Source: Hydrogenothermaceae bacterium (GTDB taxonomy: Bacteria > Aquificota > Aquificia > Aquificales > Hydrogenothermaceae). Taken from it: 12,192 bases of DNA. Location of the stretch: NCBI GenBank assembly GCA_015490675.1, contig WFXI01000188.1:1-12192 (forward strand), written 5' to 3'. The position numbers and the translations under genes were made by a program. The notes beneath the pieces were generated by a model. That model ran no database searches and had not been told where the DNA came from. It worked only from the letters and a program-made list of their open reading frames with translations. Of the stretch, positions 1-6,532 are shown piece after piece. Positions within the stretch are counted from its first letter, which is position 1. Every line of letters begins with the position of its first letter.

Positions 1-554
1 ATAAAATAAAAACTTCTGCAAAAGAGATAATAAATTGGTTAAAAACAAATGGATATAAAGTTGGAGTTATTTCAGGAGATACAAAAAACTCTGTAAACTT
101 TGTAGCAGAGAAACTTGGTTTAGATTTTGCATATGGAGAGGTTTTACCAGATGAAAAAGGGAAAATCATAGAAAAACTTCAAAAAGATGGTGGAGTTTTA
201 TTTGTAGGTGATGGAATAAATGATGCTCCTGCTTTAAAAATATCTAATATTGGAGTTGCCGTTCATAAGGGAACAGATTTAGCTAAAGAAGCTGGAGATG
301 TTGTATTACTTTCTGATAATTTAAATTTAATAAAAGAGTTAATTTTACTCCTTAAATTCTCAAATAAGGTTATAAAGCAAAATCTTTTATGGGCATACTT
401 ATACAATACAATAGGAATACCTGTTGCAGGAGGAGCTTTATATCCTTTCTTTGGTATTCTTTTAAAACCAATATTTGCAGGACTTGCTATGGCGTTTAGT
501 TCTATTTCCGTAGCTTTAAATGCTTTAAGAATACAGATAAGAAAATTTTCATAG
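1..554 (+). CDS. copA: Cu(I)-exporting P1B-type ATPase, C-terminal part (5' end outside window)
   Basis: This is the last 183 codons of a heavy-metal-transporting P-type ATPase, read from base 3; the start lies upstream of the window. The piece covers the end of the phosphorylation domain and the last two membrane helices. The hinge motif GDGINDAPAL (bases 207-236) is the Mg-binding signature of P-type ATPases, and SGDT upstream matches the family's TGDN-like loop. The C-terminal helices carry a YN pair (in AYLYNTIG) and MAFSS. In P1B-ATPases, YN in the seventh helix and MxxSS in the eighth mark the Cu(I)-specific P1B-1 group, so copper export across the inner membrane is the likely job. The N-terminal metal-binding domain and CPC motif cannot be seen. 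The gene ends 13 bases before the convergent acyl-CoA synthetase gene. Confidence 0.93.
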   Translation, partial: KIKTSAKEIINWLKTNGYKVGVISGDTKNSVNFVAEKLGLDFAYGEVLPDEKGKIIEKLQKDGGVLFVGDGINDAPALKISNIGVAVHKGTDLAKEAGDVVLLSDNLNLIKELILLLKFSNKVIKQNLLWAYLYNTIGIPVAGGALYPFFGILLKPIFAGLAMAFSSISVALNALRIQIRKFS

Positions 555-558
555 AAAT

Positions 559-584
559 AAGGGGAAATTAATCAAACTCCCCTT
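559..584. terminator. Hairpin between two convergent genes, probable bidirectional terminator
   Basis: AAGGGGA (559-565) pairs perfectly with TCCCCTT (578-584) around a 12-base loop. On the plus strand it is followed by TTTATTTA, and on the minus strand by TTATTTCTAT, so both sides have a weak T-rich tail. It sits just after the copper ATPase stop (552-554) and includes the last codons of the acyl-CoA synthetase gene. The four G-C pairs stand out in this AT-rich sequence. No folding energy was computed. Confidence 0.6.
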
Positions 585-2151
585 TATTTAATTTTTCTCT
601 TAAAACTCTTTTTAAAACTTTACCTGTTGCATTTTTAGGTAGTTCTTCTAAGAAATAAAAATGCTTAGGAATTTTATAGTTTGCGAGCTTATCCTTTAGG
701 AAACTTTTTAACTCGGCTTCGCCTGCTTTTTCCCCTTCTCTCAACTGAACGAATGCAACAGGTATCTCTCCATGGATTTCATCTTTCTTACCAACAACTG
801 CAACTGCTTCAATAGCAGGGTGTTTAGCAAGTTCTTCCTCTATTTCCCTAGGATAAATATTTATACCTTTAGAAATTATTAAATCTTTTTTCCTATCTAC
901 AATATATAAAAATCCTTCCTCATCTATATACCCTAAGTCTCCTGTTAAAAGCCAGCCATTTATCACAGTTTGTTCTGTAGCTTCTGGATTTTTGTAATAT
1001 CCTTTCATTACATTATCACCCTTAACAATAATTTCTCCTACCTCTCCAGTTGGAACTTCCATAAGCTCATCATTGACAATTTTTACCTCATAATCAGGAA
1101 GAGGTAGTCCCACAGATAAAGGTTTTTGCTTTTCTAATCTATTAAAGGAAACTACTGGTGATGCTTCTGATAAACCATATCCTTCAAGAAGTGGAACTTT
1201 AGGAAATTTTTCCCTCATTCTTTTTAAAGTAGCCTCAGGTAATGGAGCACCTCCAGAAACAAAAGCCCTTAGTTTGTTAAACCACATAAAATACCAGGGT
1301 AGTTTTGCTTTAGATAAGGCATTGTAAACCTCTGGAACTCCCATAAAAATAGTTACTCTCTTTAACAATACCTGTTTAAGTATATTAGAAAATGGAAATA
1401 TTGATTTTATAACAACTATTGGAGCACCTATATAAAGTGGAAGTAAAACAGTAGCTGTTAAAGTAAAAGTATGAAACATTGGCAGATAAACAATGAATCT
1501 ATCTTTATGAGATAAAGGAACTAACTTCGCAATGTTAACAATATTAGAGAAAATGTTTTTATAAGAAAGCATAACTCCCTTTGGTTTACCAGTTGTACCA
1601 GAAGTATATATTATGACTGCCGTATCTTCTAATGTTGCTTTTGGTTTTATATGTTCAAAATCTTTTAAAGTTAGACCTTCTTTAAAAGATAGATTATAAG
1701 CATCTAAAATAGATTCATCTACTTCCGACCATATTATCTTTTTTAGTTTTGTAATACTGTGTAAGATTCCTTTTAACTCGTCTTTGAATTTACCCTGAGT
1801 AATTAAAATTTTAGAATCACTGTTATCCAAGATATATTCAATTTCATTTCTCTTTAAAAAAGTATTTATTGGAACAGGAATAGCTCCTAGTTTTCCTATT
1901 GCCAAAAACGCAATAATAAATTCCTTTGAGTTATTCATCAAAATCGCAACTTTATCATCTTTTTCAACACCAAGTAGCTCTAAGTATTTTGCAAATGAGT
2001 CTACATAGTCCTTTAGTTGTTTATTGGTAATTTTTATATCATCTTCAAAGATAATAGGTTTGCTTTTTAATTCTTTAGCATTTTTCTCTATAACTTCATA
2101 AAAATTTTGAAACGGATACTTTACTGAAGTAGTAGCTATTTCATTTGCCAT
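568..2151 (-). CDS. AMP-dependent acyl-CoA synthetase/ligase (FadD-like)
   Basis: The 527-residue protein is a full-length member of the ANL adenylating superfamily. It activates a carboxylic acid with ATP to an acyl-adenylate and transfers it to a thiol, normally CoA. Visible motifs are the P-loop YTSGTTGKPKG (182-192), GYGLSEASP (324-332), TGDLGY (403-408), the hinge DRKKDLIISKG (419-429) followed by NIYPREIE, and PKNATGKVLKR (505-515) with the catalytic lysine near 511. The pattern is closest to long-chain fatty acyl-CoA ligases, but the substrate cannot be read from sequence. There is no obvious signal peptide, so it is cytoplasmic or membrane-associated. The ATG start is preceded on the minus strand by TGAGGA (2158-2163) at good spacing. 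No beta-oxidation or lipid gene is adjacent; it is divergent from the encapsulin operon and convergent with the copper ATPase. Confidence 0.92.
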   Translation of the reverse strand: MANEIATTSVKYPFQNFYEVIEKNAKELKSKPIIFEDDIKITNKQLKDYVDSFAKYLELLGVEKDDKVAILMNNSKEFIIAFLAIGKLGAIPVPINTFLKRNEIEYILDNSDSKILITQGKFKDELKGILHSITKLKKIIWSEVDESILDAYNLSFKEGLTLKDFEHIKPKATLEDTAVIIYTSGTTGKPKGVMLSYKNIFSNIVNIAKLVPLSHKDRFIVYLPMFHTFTLTATVLLPLYIGAPIVVIKSIFPFSNILKQVLLKRVTIFMGVPEVYNALSKAKLPWYFMWFNKLRAFVSGGAPLPEATLKRMREKFPKVPLLEGYGLSEASPVVSFNRLEKQKPLSVGLPLPDYEVKIVNDELMEVPTGEVGEIIVKGDNVMKGYYKNPEATEQTVINGWLLTGDLGYIDEEGFLYIVDRKKDLIISKGINIYPREIEEELAKHPAIEAVAVVGKKDEIHGEIPVAFVQLREGEKAGEAELKSFLKDKLANYKIPKHFYFLEELPKNATGKVLKRVLREKLNKGEFD

Positions 2152-2187
2152 AGTTTATCCTCATATATTGGCTTTTGTTTAAATCTT

Positions 2188-2193
2188 ATTATA
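2188..2193 (-). promoter_or_regulatory. Candidate -10 element for the acyl-CoA synthetase gene
   Basis: Read on the minus strand this is a perfect TATAAT, about 37 bases upstream of the ATG at 2151. The hexamer 17 bases further upstream is AAAAAT, a poor -35, so the call rests on the -10 alone. Perfect TATAAT is not rare in DNA this AT-rich. Confidence 0.35.
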
Positions 2194-2202
2194 AATTAAA
2201 GA

Positions 2203-2231
2203 TTGACAATATTTTTATTTATCACTAAATT
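2203..2231 (+). promoter_or_regulatory. Sigma-70-type promoter for the encapsulin operon
   Basis: A consensus -35 TTGACA (2203-2208) is followed after exactly 17 bases by TAAATT (2226-2231), four of six matches to TATAAT. Transcription would begin near 2238, giving a leader of about 45 bases that ends in a strong ribosome binding site, TAAGGAGGG (2266-2274), eight bases before the ATG at 2283. This is the best promoter visible in the window. Confidence 0.65.
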
Positions 2232-2244
2232 TTAATTAATGAAA

Positions 2245-2261
2245 TTAGTAATTATTACTAA
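2245..2261. promoter_or_regulatory. Palindromic candidate operator (Fur/PerR-like core) in the encapsulin leader
   Basis: The 17 bases TTAGTAATTATTACTAA form a perfect inverted repeat with 8-base arms around a single central T. The inner TAAT-T-ATTA equals the core of the Fur and PerR 7-1-7 operator consensus, though the outer positions differ (about five of seven per half). It starts roughly seven bases after the predicted transcription start and ends four bases before the ribosome binding site, where a bound repressor could block transcription. The one-base centre makes a DNA operator more likely than an RNA hairpin. The regulator is inferred, and AT-rich DNA yields such palindromes by chance at an appreciable rate. 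Confidence 0.45.
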
Positions 2262-2282
2262 AAACTAAGGAGGGTAGCAAGT

Positions 2283-3119
2283 ATGGAATTTTTACACAGA
2301 GAAGAAGCACCTTTAACTTCTTCCCAATGGCAAGAGCTTGACAATATTGTAGTAAATACAGCAAAAAATCACTTAGTAGGAAGAAGATTTATAGATATAA
2401 CAATTTCTGCAGATCCAGCAATACAGTCTGTTCCTTATGACATTATCTCAGGTACAGGAGATGGAGCCTGTGGACTTTTCGAAGGAGGAGAGTGTGATAT
2501 TGTAAAAGTTAAAGAAAGAAAATTTTTACCTATACCGCAGATTTATAAAGATTTTAAAATACACTGGAGAGATATTGAAACAAGTAAAAAACTAGGTCTT
2601 CCTCTTGATTTTAGCGTTGCAGCAGCTGCAGCAAGAGAAGTAGCAGCAGCAGAAGATAGATTTATTTTTAATGGTGATGCATCTTTAGGATATCCTGGAA
2701 TACTAAATGTTGAAGGTAGAAACAATATAAAGAAATCTGACTTTAAAAAAGAAGGAGGAATTTTTGAAACAGCTGTAAAATGTGTTGAAACATTAAATTC
2801 AAAAGGTTTCAACTCTAATTTAGTGTTTATTTTAAATCCTAAAGACTATTCAAAAGCATTCAGACTCTTTGGCAATAGTGGAGTTTTAGAAATAAATCAA
2901 GTTAAAGAGCTATTTGATTTTGGAGTTTTTTCCACTTATGCAGTCCCAGAGGGAACTGCAGTAGCACTATCTACAGGCATTGAAAATATGGATTTATTTA
3001 TAGCTCAGGATATTATAACTGCATATTTAGCTTATGATAATATGGAACATTACTTTAGAGTATTTGAGCTTATTGCATTTAGAATAAAAAATCCTGAATC
3101 TATATGCACTGCTAAATAA
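2283..3119 (+). CDS. Encapsulin shell protein, family 1 (linocin M18-like, HK97 fold)
   Basis: The 278-residue protein has the hallmarks of a family 1 encapsulin, the subunit that self-assembles into an icosahedral protein compartment in the cytoplasm. The N-terminus MEFLHREEAPLTSSQWQELD matches the typical MxFLxRxxAPLTxxxWxxID opening of this family, followed by the LVGRRFIDI segment. The middle (about 90-140) has the region with FKIHWRDIE, an Ala-rich helix (112-123) and FNGDASLGYPGILN, as in known shells. The last part (about 205-278) reads as the HK97 A-domain and closing strands. Length is normal for the family (about 260-285). It is the first gene of an operon; the next gene begins 15 bases downstream and encodes a cargo with a matching targeting peptide. 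The ATG start has a very strong ribosome binding site. It carries no fused cargo domain. Confidence 0.94.
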   Translation: MEFLHREEAPLTSSQWQELDNIVVNTAKNHLVGRRFIDITISADPAIQSVPYDIISGTGDGACGLFEGGECDIVKVKERKFLPIPQIYKDFKIHWRDIETSKKLGLPLDFSVAAAAAREVAAAEDRFIFNGDASLGYPGILNVEGRNNIKKSDFKKEGGIFETAVKCVETLNSKGFNSNLVFILNPKDYSKAFRLFGNSGVLEINQVKELFDFGVFSTYAVPEGTAVALSTGIENMDLFIAQDIITAYLAYDNMEHYFRVFELIAFRIKNPESICTAK

Positions 3120-3134
3120 TGGAGGGAAAATAAG

Positions 3135-4067
3135 ATGGATATAGAGGTAAAAAAAGCAATAGATTATCTTAATTACAATATAACCCTAGAACACTCTGCA
3201 ATTATTCAGTATCTCTTCCACGCATATACAATAAAAGAAGAAGAAATAGAGGCAGAGTTAGAAGAAATTGCAAGAGAAGAAATGAAACATCTTAGAATGT
3301 TCGCTCATGCTGTTGTTGATTTAGGAGGAATTCCTGCAATAGATAAGAGAGCATCTGTATTTTTAGAAGCTCCTTCTCCTGTTGAATTAATGCAGTTTAA
3401 TATAGACGCAGAAAAAATGGCTATAGATGAATATGGAAGACAGTTGAAAGATATATCCGATAAAAAAGTTCAGAGAATTCTAGAAAGAGCTATAAATGAT
3501 GAAACTGCACATTTACACATTTTTCAGAAACTTCAAGAAAAGGTAAAAGAACATCTTTCAAACAATGGTGAAAGCTCTATTATAGACGAAAATAAGATGA
3601 AAATTATCCAGATTCTAAACAAGTATCTCCATAAACAGTATGAAAAAATATTAGAAAGTTTATACCAGTCATTTATGCTTAGACATAAAAACCCAATTTT
3701 AAGCGATGAAATAGAACAAAAAGCTATAGACAAAATGAAACATTTTGGATGGATTGCTGAAGAAATTTCAGAAATGGGAGCTAAACCAAATGTGGACTTA
3801 CCATCTGTTGAAAAAATAGATGAAGAAACTAAAGCAATTGAATATCACAAGAAAGATGAACAGGAATTTCCCAAAGAAATACAAGAGATTGCTTCAAATG
3901 TTGAAGACAAAGACCTTAAATGGATTCTTGATAGAATCGCAAAAAGGGAAATACACTACACAGACTTAGAAGAATTTTTAAACAGACCAGATATCACAGA
4001 TGAAGAAATTTCTAAGGTTGTTTCTGCACTAACAGTTGGTAGCCTCTTTGGAAAACATAAAAAGTAG
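3135..4067 (+). CDS. Encapsulin cargo: tandem ferritin-like protein with C-terminal targeting peptide
   Basis: This 310-residue, helix-rich protein contains two ferritin/rubrerythrin-like domains in a row. Domain 1 (about 8-140) has a complete di-iron ligand set: E19, E49-x-x-H52, E93 or E99, and E123-x-x-H126. Domain 2 (about 153-282) repeats the layout, with KMKHFGWIAEEISEMG (200-215) resembling EMKHLRMFAHAVVDLG of domain 1, but its ligand motifs are altered (KMKH at 200-203, REIHY at 271-275). A hydrophilic linker leads to ALTVGSLFGKHKK at the C-terminus; LTVGSL is the known family 1 encapsulin cargo-loading peptide. The likely role is ferroxidase or iron storage, or peroxide detoxification, inside the shell encoded just upstream. 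The start ATG follows GGAGGGAAAATAAG (3121-3134). Ferritin-like assignment and cargo status are strong; the exact reaction is inferred. Confidence 0.9.
   Translation: MDIEVKKAIDYLNYNITLEHSAIIQYLFHAYTIKEEEIEAELEEIAREEMKHLRMFAHAVVDLGGIPAIDKRASVFLEAPSPVELMQFNIDAEKMAIDEYGRQLKDISDKKVQRILERAINDETAHLHIFQKLQEKVKEHLSNNGESSIIDENKMKIIQILNKYLHKQYEKILESLYQSFMLRHKNPILSDEIEQKAIDKMKHFGWIAEEISEMGAKPNVDLPSVEKIDEETKAIEYHKKDEQEFPKEIQEIASNVEDKDLKWILDRIAKREIHYTDLEEFLNRPDITDEEISKVVSALTVGSLFGKHKK
4029..4046 (+). other. Encapsulin cargo-loading peptide (LTVGSL), codons 299-304 of the ferritin-like gene
   Basis: These codons encode LTVGSL, which matches the established targeting peptide of family 1 encapsulin cargo proteins. 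In the usual arrangement it lies at the very C-terminus after a flexible linker. Here six more residues (FGKHKK), mostly basic, follow it. The preceding segment (283-298) is charged and probably a short helix plus linker. Confidence 0.88.
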
Positions 4068-4077
4068 AGGTAAACAA

Positions 4078-4566
4078 ATGAAAAAAGTTAGTATAATTGC
4101 AAGCATTTGCTTGCTTCTTTTTTCTTTTTCCTTTGCCGGATTGAAAAAAATTCCAAAGTTTAAACTTAAAAGTGAAGATGGCAAAATTATTTCTAGGGAA
4201 GATTTAAAAGGAAAACCTTCCATTTTAGTTTTCTGGTCGTTAAATTGTTCAAGTTGTAAAAAGGAATTACCAATTTTAAATAAATTATATCATAAATATA
4301 AAGATAAAATAAACTTTTACGCAATAGTTCTATTTACAAATAATGTAGAAAAGGTAAAACAAAGGAAAAAAGAATGGGGTTTTGATATTCCTGTTTTAAT
4401 CGGAGGAAGTGATAGCAAGCTAGTTTACAAATATAGAGTAATAGGGGTTCCAACTACTTATTTTGTGAATAAAGATTTAACAATTTTTAAACTGATTTAT
4501 GGGAAAAGAAAAAAAGAAGAATTTCAAAAGATAATAGAAGAACTCCTTAAAAAGAATTCACAATAG
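4078..4566 (+). CDS. Exported thioredoxin-fold protein, TlpA/ResA-like thiol-disulfide oxidoreductase
   Basis: The 162-residue protein begins with a signal peptide or membrane anchor (residues 1-20: MKK, a hydrophobic run, then SFAG). A thioredoxin fold follows: FKLKSEDGKIISREDLKGKP is the redoxin/TlpA entry strand pair, SILVFWSLNCSSCKKELP holds the active-site CxxC (C57, C60), and GVPTTYF holds the cis-proline (P125). It probably reduces or oxidises cysteines outside the inner membrane; the partner is unknown. The chosen ATG lies 10 bases after the cargo gene stop with AGAGG (4066-4070) at proper spacing. A TTG at 4036 in the same frame would add a non-conserved overlap and was not used. It ends KKNSQ and has no encapsulin targeting peptide. 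Its 3' end overlaps convergent purQ by 20 bases. Confidence 0.87.
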   Translation: MKKVSIIASICLLLFSFSFAGLKKIPKFKLKSEDGKIISREDLKGKPSILVFWSLNCSSCKKELPILNKLYHKYKDKINFYAIVLFTNNVEKVKQRKKEWGFDIPVLIGGSDSKLVYKYRVIGVPTTYFVNKDLTIFKLIYGKRKKEEFQKIIEELLKKNSQ

Positions 4567-5233
4567 ACTTTAAAATATAAAGTCCATCATCAGTTTTTAA
4601 TATACTTTCTGCTGCCCTTTCAGGGTGGGGCATTAGACCAAATACATTTTTATTTTTGTTGCAAACACCAGCTATATTTGATATAGAACCATTAGGATTT
4701 GCTTCTTCAGTAATATTTCCATCTTTATCGCAGTATCTAACTACTATCTGACCATTATCTTCCATCTCTTTTAAAGTTTCTTCATCTACAAAATAATTAC
4801 CGTCATGATGGGCAATAGGAATTTTTAATACCTGTCCTTTACTGCATTGGTTTGTAAAAGGTGTTTCATTATTTTCTACTTTAATATATTGGTGTTTACA
4901 AACAAATTTTCCATGAGAATTTGGCATTAAAGCTCCAGGGAGCAAATGAGCTTCAGTTAATATTTGAAACCCATTACATATACCAATTACAAGACCACCT
5001 TTATCTGCAAATTCTTTAACAGCATTTGTTAATGGAGTATGGGAAGCTAAAGTTCCTGGTCTTAAATAATCTCCAAAAGAAAATCCTCCAGGTAAAACAA
5101 TACAATCAAAACCTCTTATAGAAGTTTCTCTATAATCTATAAACTCAACATCCTCTTTTAACACATCTCTAATTACTCTGTATGTATCATAATCACAATT
5201 AGACCCAGGATAAACAGCAACTCCAAATTTCAT
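4547..5233 (-). CDS. purQ: Phosphoribosylformylglycinamidine synthase, glutaminase subunit PurQ
   Basis: The 228-residue protein is the class I glutamine amidotransferase subunit of FGAM synthase, the fourth step of purine synthesis. It releases ammonia from glutamine and passes it to PurL with the help of PurS. The triad is visible: nucleophile C86 in GICNGFQ, and H203 and E205 in MPHPERA. Other family blocks are VLPGGFSFGDYLRPG (46-60) and HHDGNYF (142-148). Length fits stand-alone PurQ. Its ATG directly follows the purS stop with no spacer, and a GGAGG Shine-Dalgarno (complement of 5239-5243) lies inside purS, so the two are translationally coupled. purL, needed for the full enzyme, is not in this window. 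Confidence 0.97.
   Translation of the reverse strand: MKFGVAVYPGSNCDYDTYRVIRDVLKEDVEFIDYRETSIRGFDCIVLPGGFSFGDYLRPGTLASHTPLTNAVKEFADKGGLVIGICNGFQILTEAHLLPGALMPNSHGKFVCKHQYIKVENNETPFTNQCSKGQVLKIPIAHHDGNYFVDEETLKEMEDNGQIVVRYCDKDGNITEEANPNGSISNIAGVCNKNKNVFGLMPHPERAAESILKTDDGLYILKSIVNSF
4566..4584 (+). terminator. Weak hairpin after the encapsulin operon
   Basis: GACTTTA (4566-4572) and TAAAGTC (4578-4584) form a perfect 7-base-pair stem with a 5-base loop, starting on the last base of the thioredoxin-like stop codon. The only T run is a TTTTT about ten bases after the stem, and the stem lies within the purQ coding sequence. It may be a poor terminator or chance. Confidence 0.3.
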
Positions 5234-5479
5234 CTAGTCCTCCACTATCTCAAACTCAAAGTCTTCAATAATTTCGTTAACTATAGCTTTTTTTGCCATT
5301 TCTTTTGCTAGCTCTATAGCTTTTTCTTTATCAGTTTCATCAACATAAACTTCAATATACTTTCCAACTTTTACATCACTAACAGTATTAAACCCTAAAG
5401 ACCTTAAATTTTCTGCAACAGCTCTACCCTGAGGGTCTAAGACACCTTTCCTAGGTTTGATATAAAACTTTATTAGCAT
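5234..5479 (-). CDS. purS: Phosphoribosylformylglycinamidine synthase subunit PurS
   Basis: This 81-residue protein is the small PurS subunit that bridges PurQ and PurL in the three-part FGAM synthase found in Gram-positives, archaea and deep-branching thermophiles. The diagnostic blocks are the N-terminal strand with KPRKGVLDPQGRAVAENLRSLGF (8-30), then VKVGKYIEVYV (37-47) and a final acidic strand ending FEFEIVED. Length is normal for the family (about 80-85). The ATG start has GAGGTG upstream on the minus strand. It abuts purQ and lies 46 bases downstream of hldA with no terminator visible between them, so an hldA-purS-purQ transcript is plausible. Its presence implies a small-type PurL elsewhere in the genome. 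Confidence 0.95.
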   Translation of the reverse strand: MLIKFYIKPRKGVLDPQGRAVAENLRSLGFNTVSDVKVGKYIEVYVDETDKEKAIELAKEMAKKAIVNEIIEDFEFEIVED

Positions 5480-5525
5480 ACAAACACCTCACAAATGTGC
5501 TTTGAAATCCAAATTATTATATCAT

Positions 5526-6479
5526 TTATGGCACTAGTGAAATTAAAGTTTCCCTGTCTATAGCAACTGTTCCTATTTCTCCAACTACCCAGCCACCAGC
5601 AAGATTTGCCAAAATTGCTGACTCTTCCCAGTTTGCACCACTAACTCTGCATGCAGTTAAAACAGATATAACAGTATCTCCTGCTCCTGTAACATCAAAA
5701 ACTTTTCTTGCTTTAGCTGGTATTTTGGTAATTTTATCTTCTGTAAATAGTGCCATACCTTCTCCGCCTAGAGTTATTAAAAGATTTTTTAAATTTAGCT
5801 TTTCCATTATTGTTTTTCCTACTTCCTCTAAAGGAGTATCTTTTTCAGCTTTTACTAGCTCATAAGCTTCTTTTCTGTTTGGAGTCATTATTGTTATATC
5901 TTTGTAAAATTCAAAATTTGAAGGTTTTGGGTCAACAAAAACTGGAATGTCTTTGTTTAAAAAAACTTCTATTACCTGCCTTGAAATTACACCTTTACCA
6001 TAGTCTGAAATTATAACTGCGTCAAAGTTTTTAGCCTGTGTTTCTAGTTCTTTAATGAGCTTATTTCTAACTTCGTCATTTAATTTTTCTTTACTTTCTT
6101 TATCTATACGAATAAGTTGTTGACTAACTGCTATTACTCTTGTTTTTTCTGTGGTAGGTCTATTTTCATCTTCTATTAAAATTGTGTTTATATCTTTTTC
6201 ATCTAAAAGATTTTTTAAGATTTTAGCATTTTCATCTTTTCCAACGACACCTGCAATTGTCGTTTTTACATCTAGAGTAGATAAATTCCACGCAACATTA
6301 CAAGCACCGCCTAAATTGACAGTTTCTTTTTTTACATCAACAACAGGAACTGGGGCTTCTGGGGATATTCTTTCAACTTCTCCCCATAGATACTTATCTA
6401 ATATTAAATCACCAACAACTAAAATATTCTTTTGAGGAAAGTTAGATAAAATTTCTTTAGCTTTCTCTTTTGTTAGCAA
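5526..6479 (-). CDS. hldA: D-glycero-beta-D-manno-heptose-7-phosphate kinase
   Basis: The 317-residue protein is a PfkB/ribokinase-family sugar kinase matching the kinase half of E. coli HldE (RfaE). It phosphorylates heptose-7-phosphate at C1 in the pathway to ADP-heptose for the LPS inner core. Supporting blocks are VVGDLILDKYLWGEVERISPEAPVPV (21-46), LGGACNVAWN (57-66), SDYGKG (158-163), FVDPKP (181-186) and the catalytic DVTGAGDT (262-269). It stops after the kinase fold, so the cytidylyl/adenylyltransferase half must be a separate gene. The start is TTG (complement of 6477-6479): a TGA lies two codons upstream in frame, no other start precedes the conserved core, and AAAGGTG (complement of 6484-6490) supplies a slightly close ribosome binding site. 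It is divergent from modA. Confidence 0.93.
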   Translation of the reverse strand: MLTKEKAKEILSNFPQKNILVVGDLILDKYLWGEVERISPEAPVPVVDVKKETVNLGGACNVAWNLSTLDVKTTIAGVVGKDENAKILKNLLDEKDINTILIEDENRPTTEKTRVIAVSQQLIRIDKESKEKLNDEVRNKLIKELETQAKNFDAVIISDYGKGVISRQVIEVFLNKDIPVFVDPKPSNFEFYKDITIMTPNRKEAYELVKAEKDTPLEEVGKTIMEKLNLKNLLITLGGEGMALFTEDKITKIPAKARKVFDVTGAGDTVISVLTACRVSGANWEESAILANLAGGWVVGEIGTVAIDRETLISLVP

Positions 6480-6500
6480 TTTTCACCTTTGTTAAAATAA

Positions 6501-6511
6501 TTGTTAAACAA
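6501..6511. promoter_or_regulatory. Small inverted repeat in the hldA-modA divergent region
   Basis: TTGTT-A-AACAA is a perfect 5-1-5 inverted repeat in the 53-base region between the two divergent genes, where both promoters must overlap each other or the coding ends. It does not resemble the E. coli ModE operator as I know it. It is short and AT-rich enough to be chance. Confidence 0.25.
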
Positions 6512-6532
6512 CATTTTAGCAGGTAGGCTTTT

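Noticed and set aside
2245..2261. Riboswitch or RNA hairpin in the encapsulin leader
   Set aside because: The inverted repeat has a one-base centre and almost only A-U pairs, and the leader is about 45 bases, so a DNA operator is the better reading.
2543..2812. Open frame of 89 codons on the minus strand inside the encapsulin gene
   Set aside because: It is antisense to a clearly conserved shell protein, has no recognisable domain and looks like a shadow of the Ala-rich helix region.
3533..3733. Minus-strand open frame inside the ferritin-like cargo gene
   Set aside because: It has low-complexity hydrophobic content, is antisense to a real gene and matches nothing I recognise.
4036..4077. 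Upstream TTG start for the thioredoxin-like gene, overlapping the cargo gene
   Set aside because: It would place a charged extension before an obvious signal peptide and has no ribosome binding site; ATG at 4078 has AGAGG at correct spacing.
5750..6435. Two plus-strand open frames (5750-6016 and 6151-6435) inside hldA
   Set aside because: They are Leu/Phe/Ser-rich shadow frames antisense to a conserved sugar kinase, with no domain or ribosome binding site.
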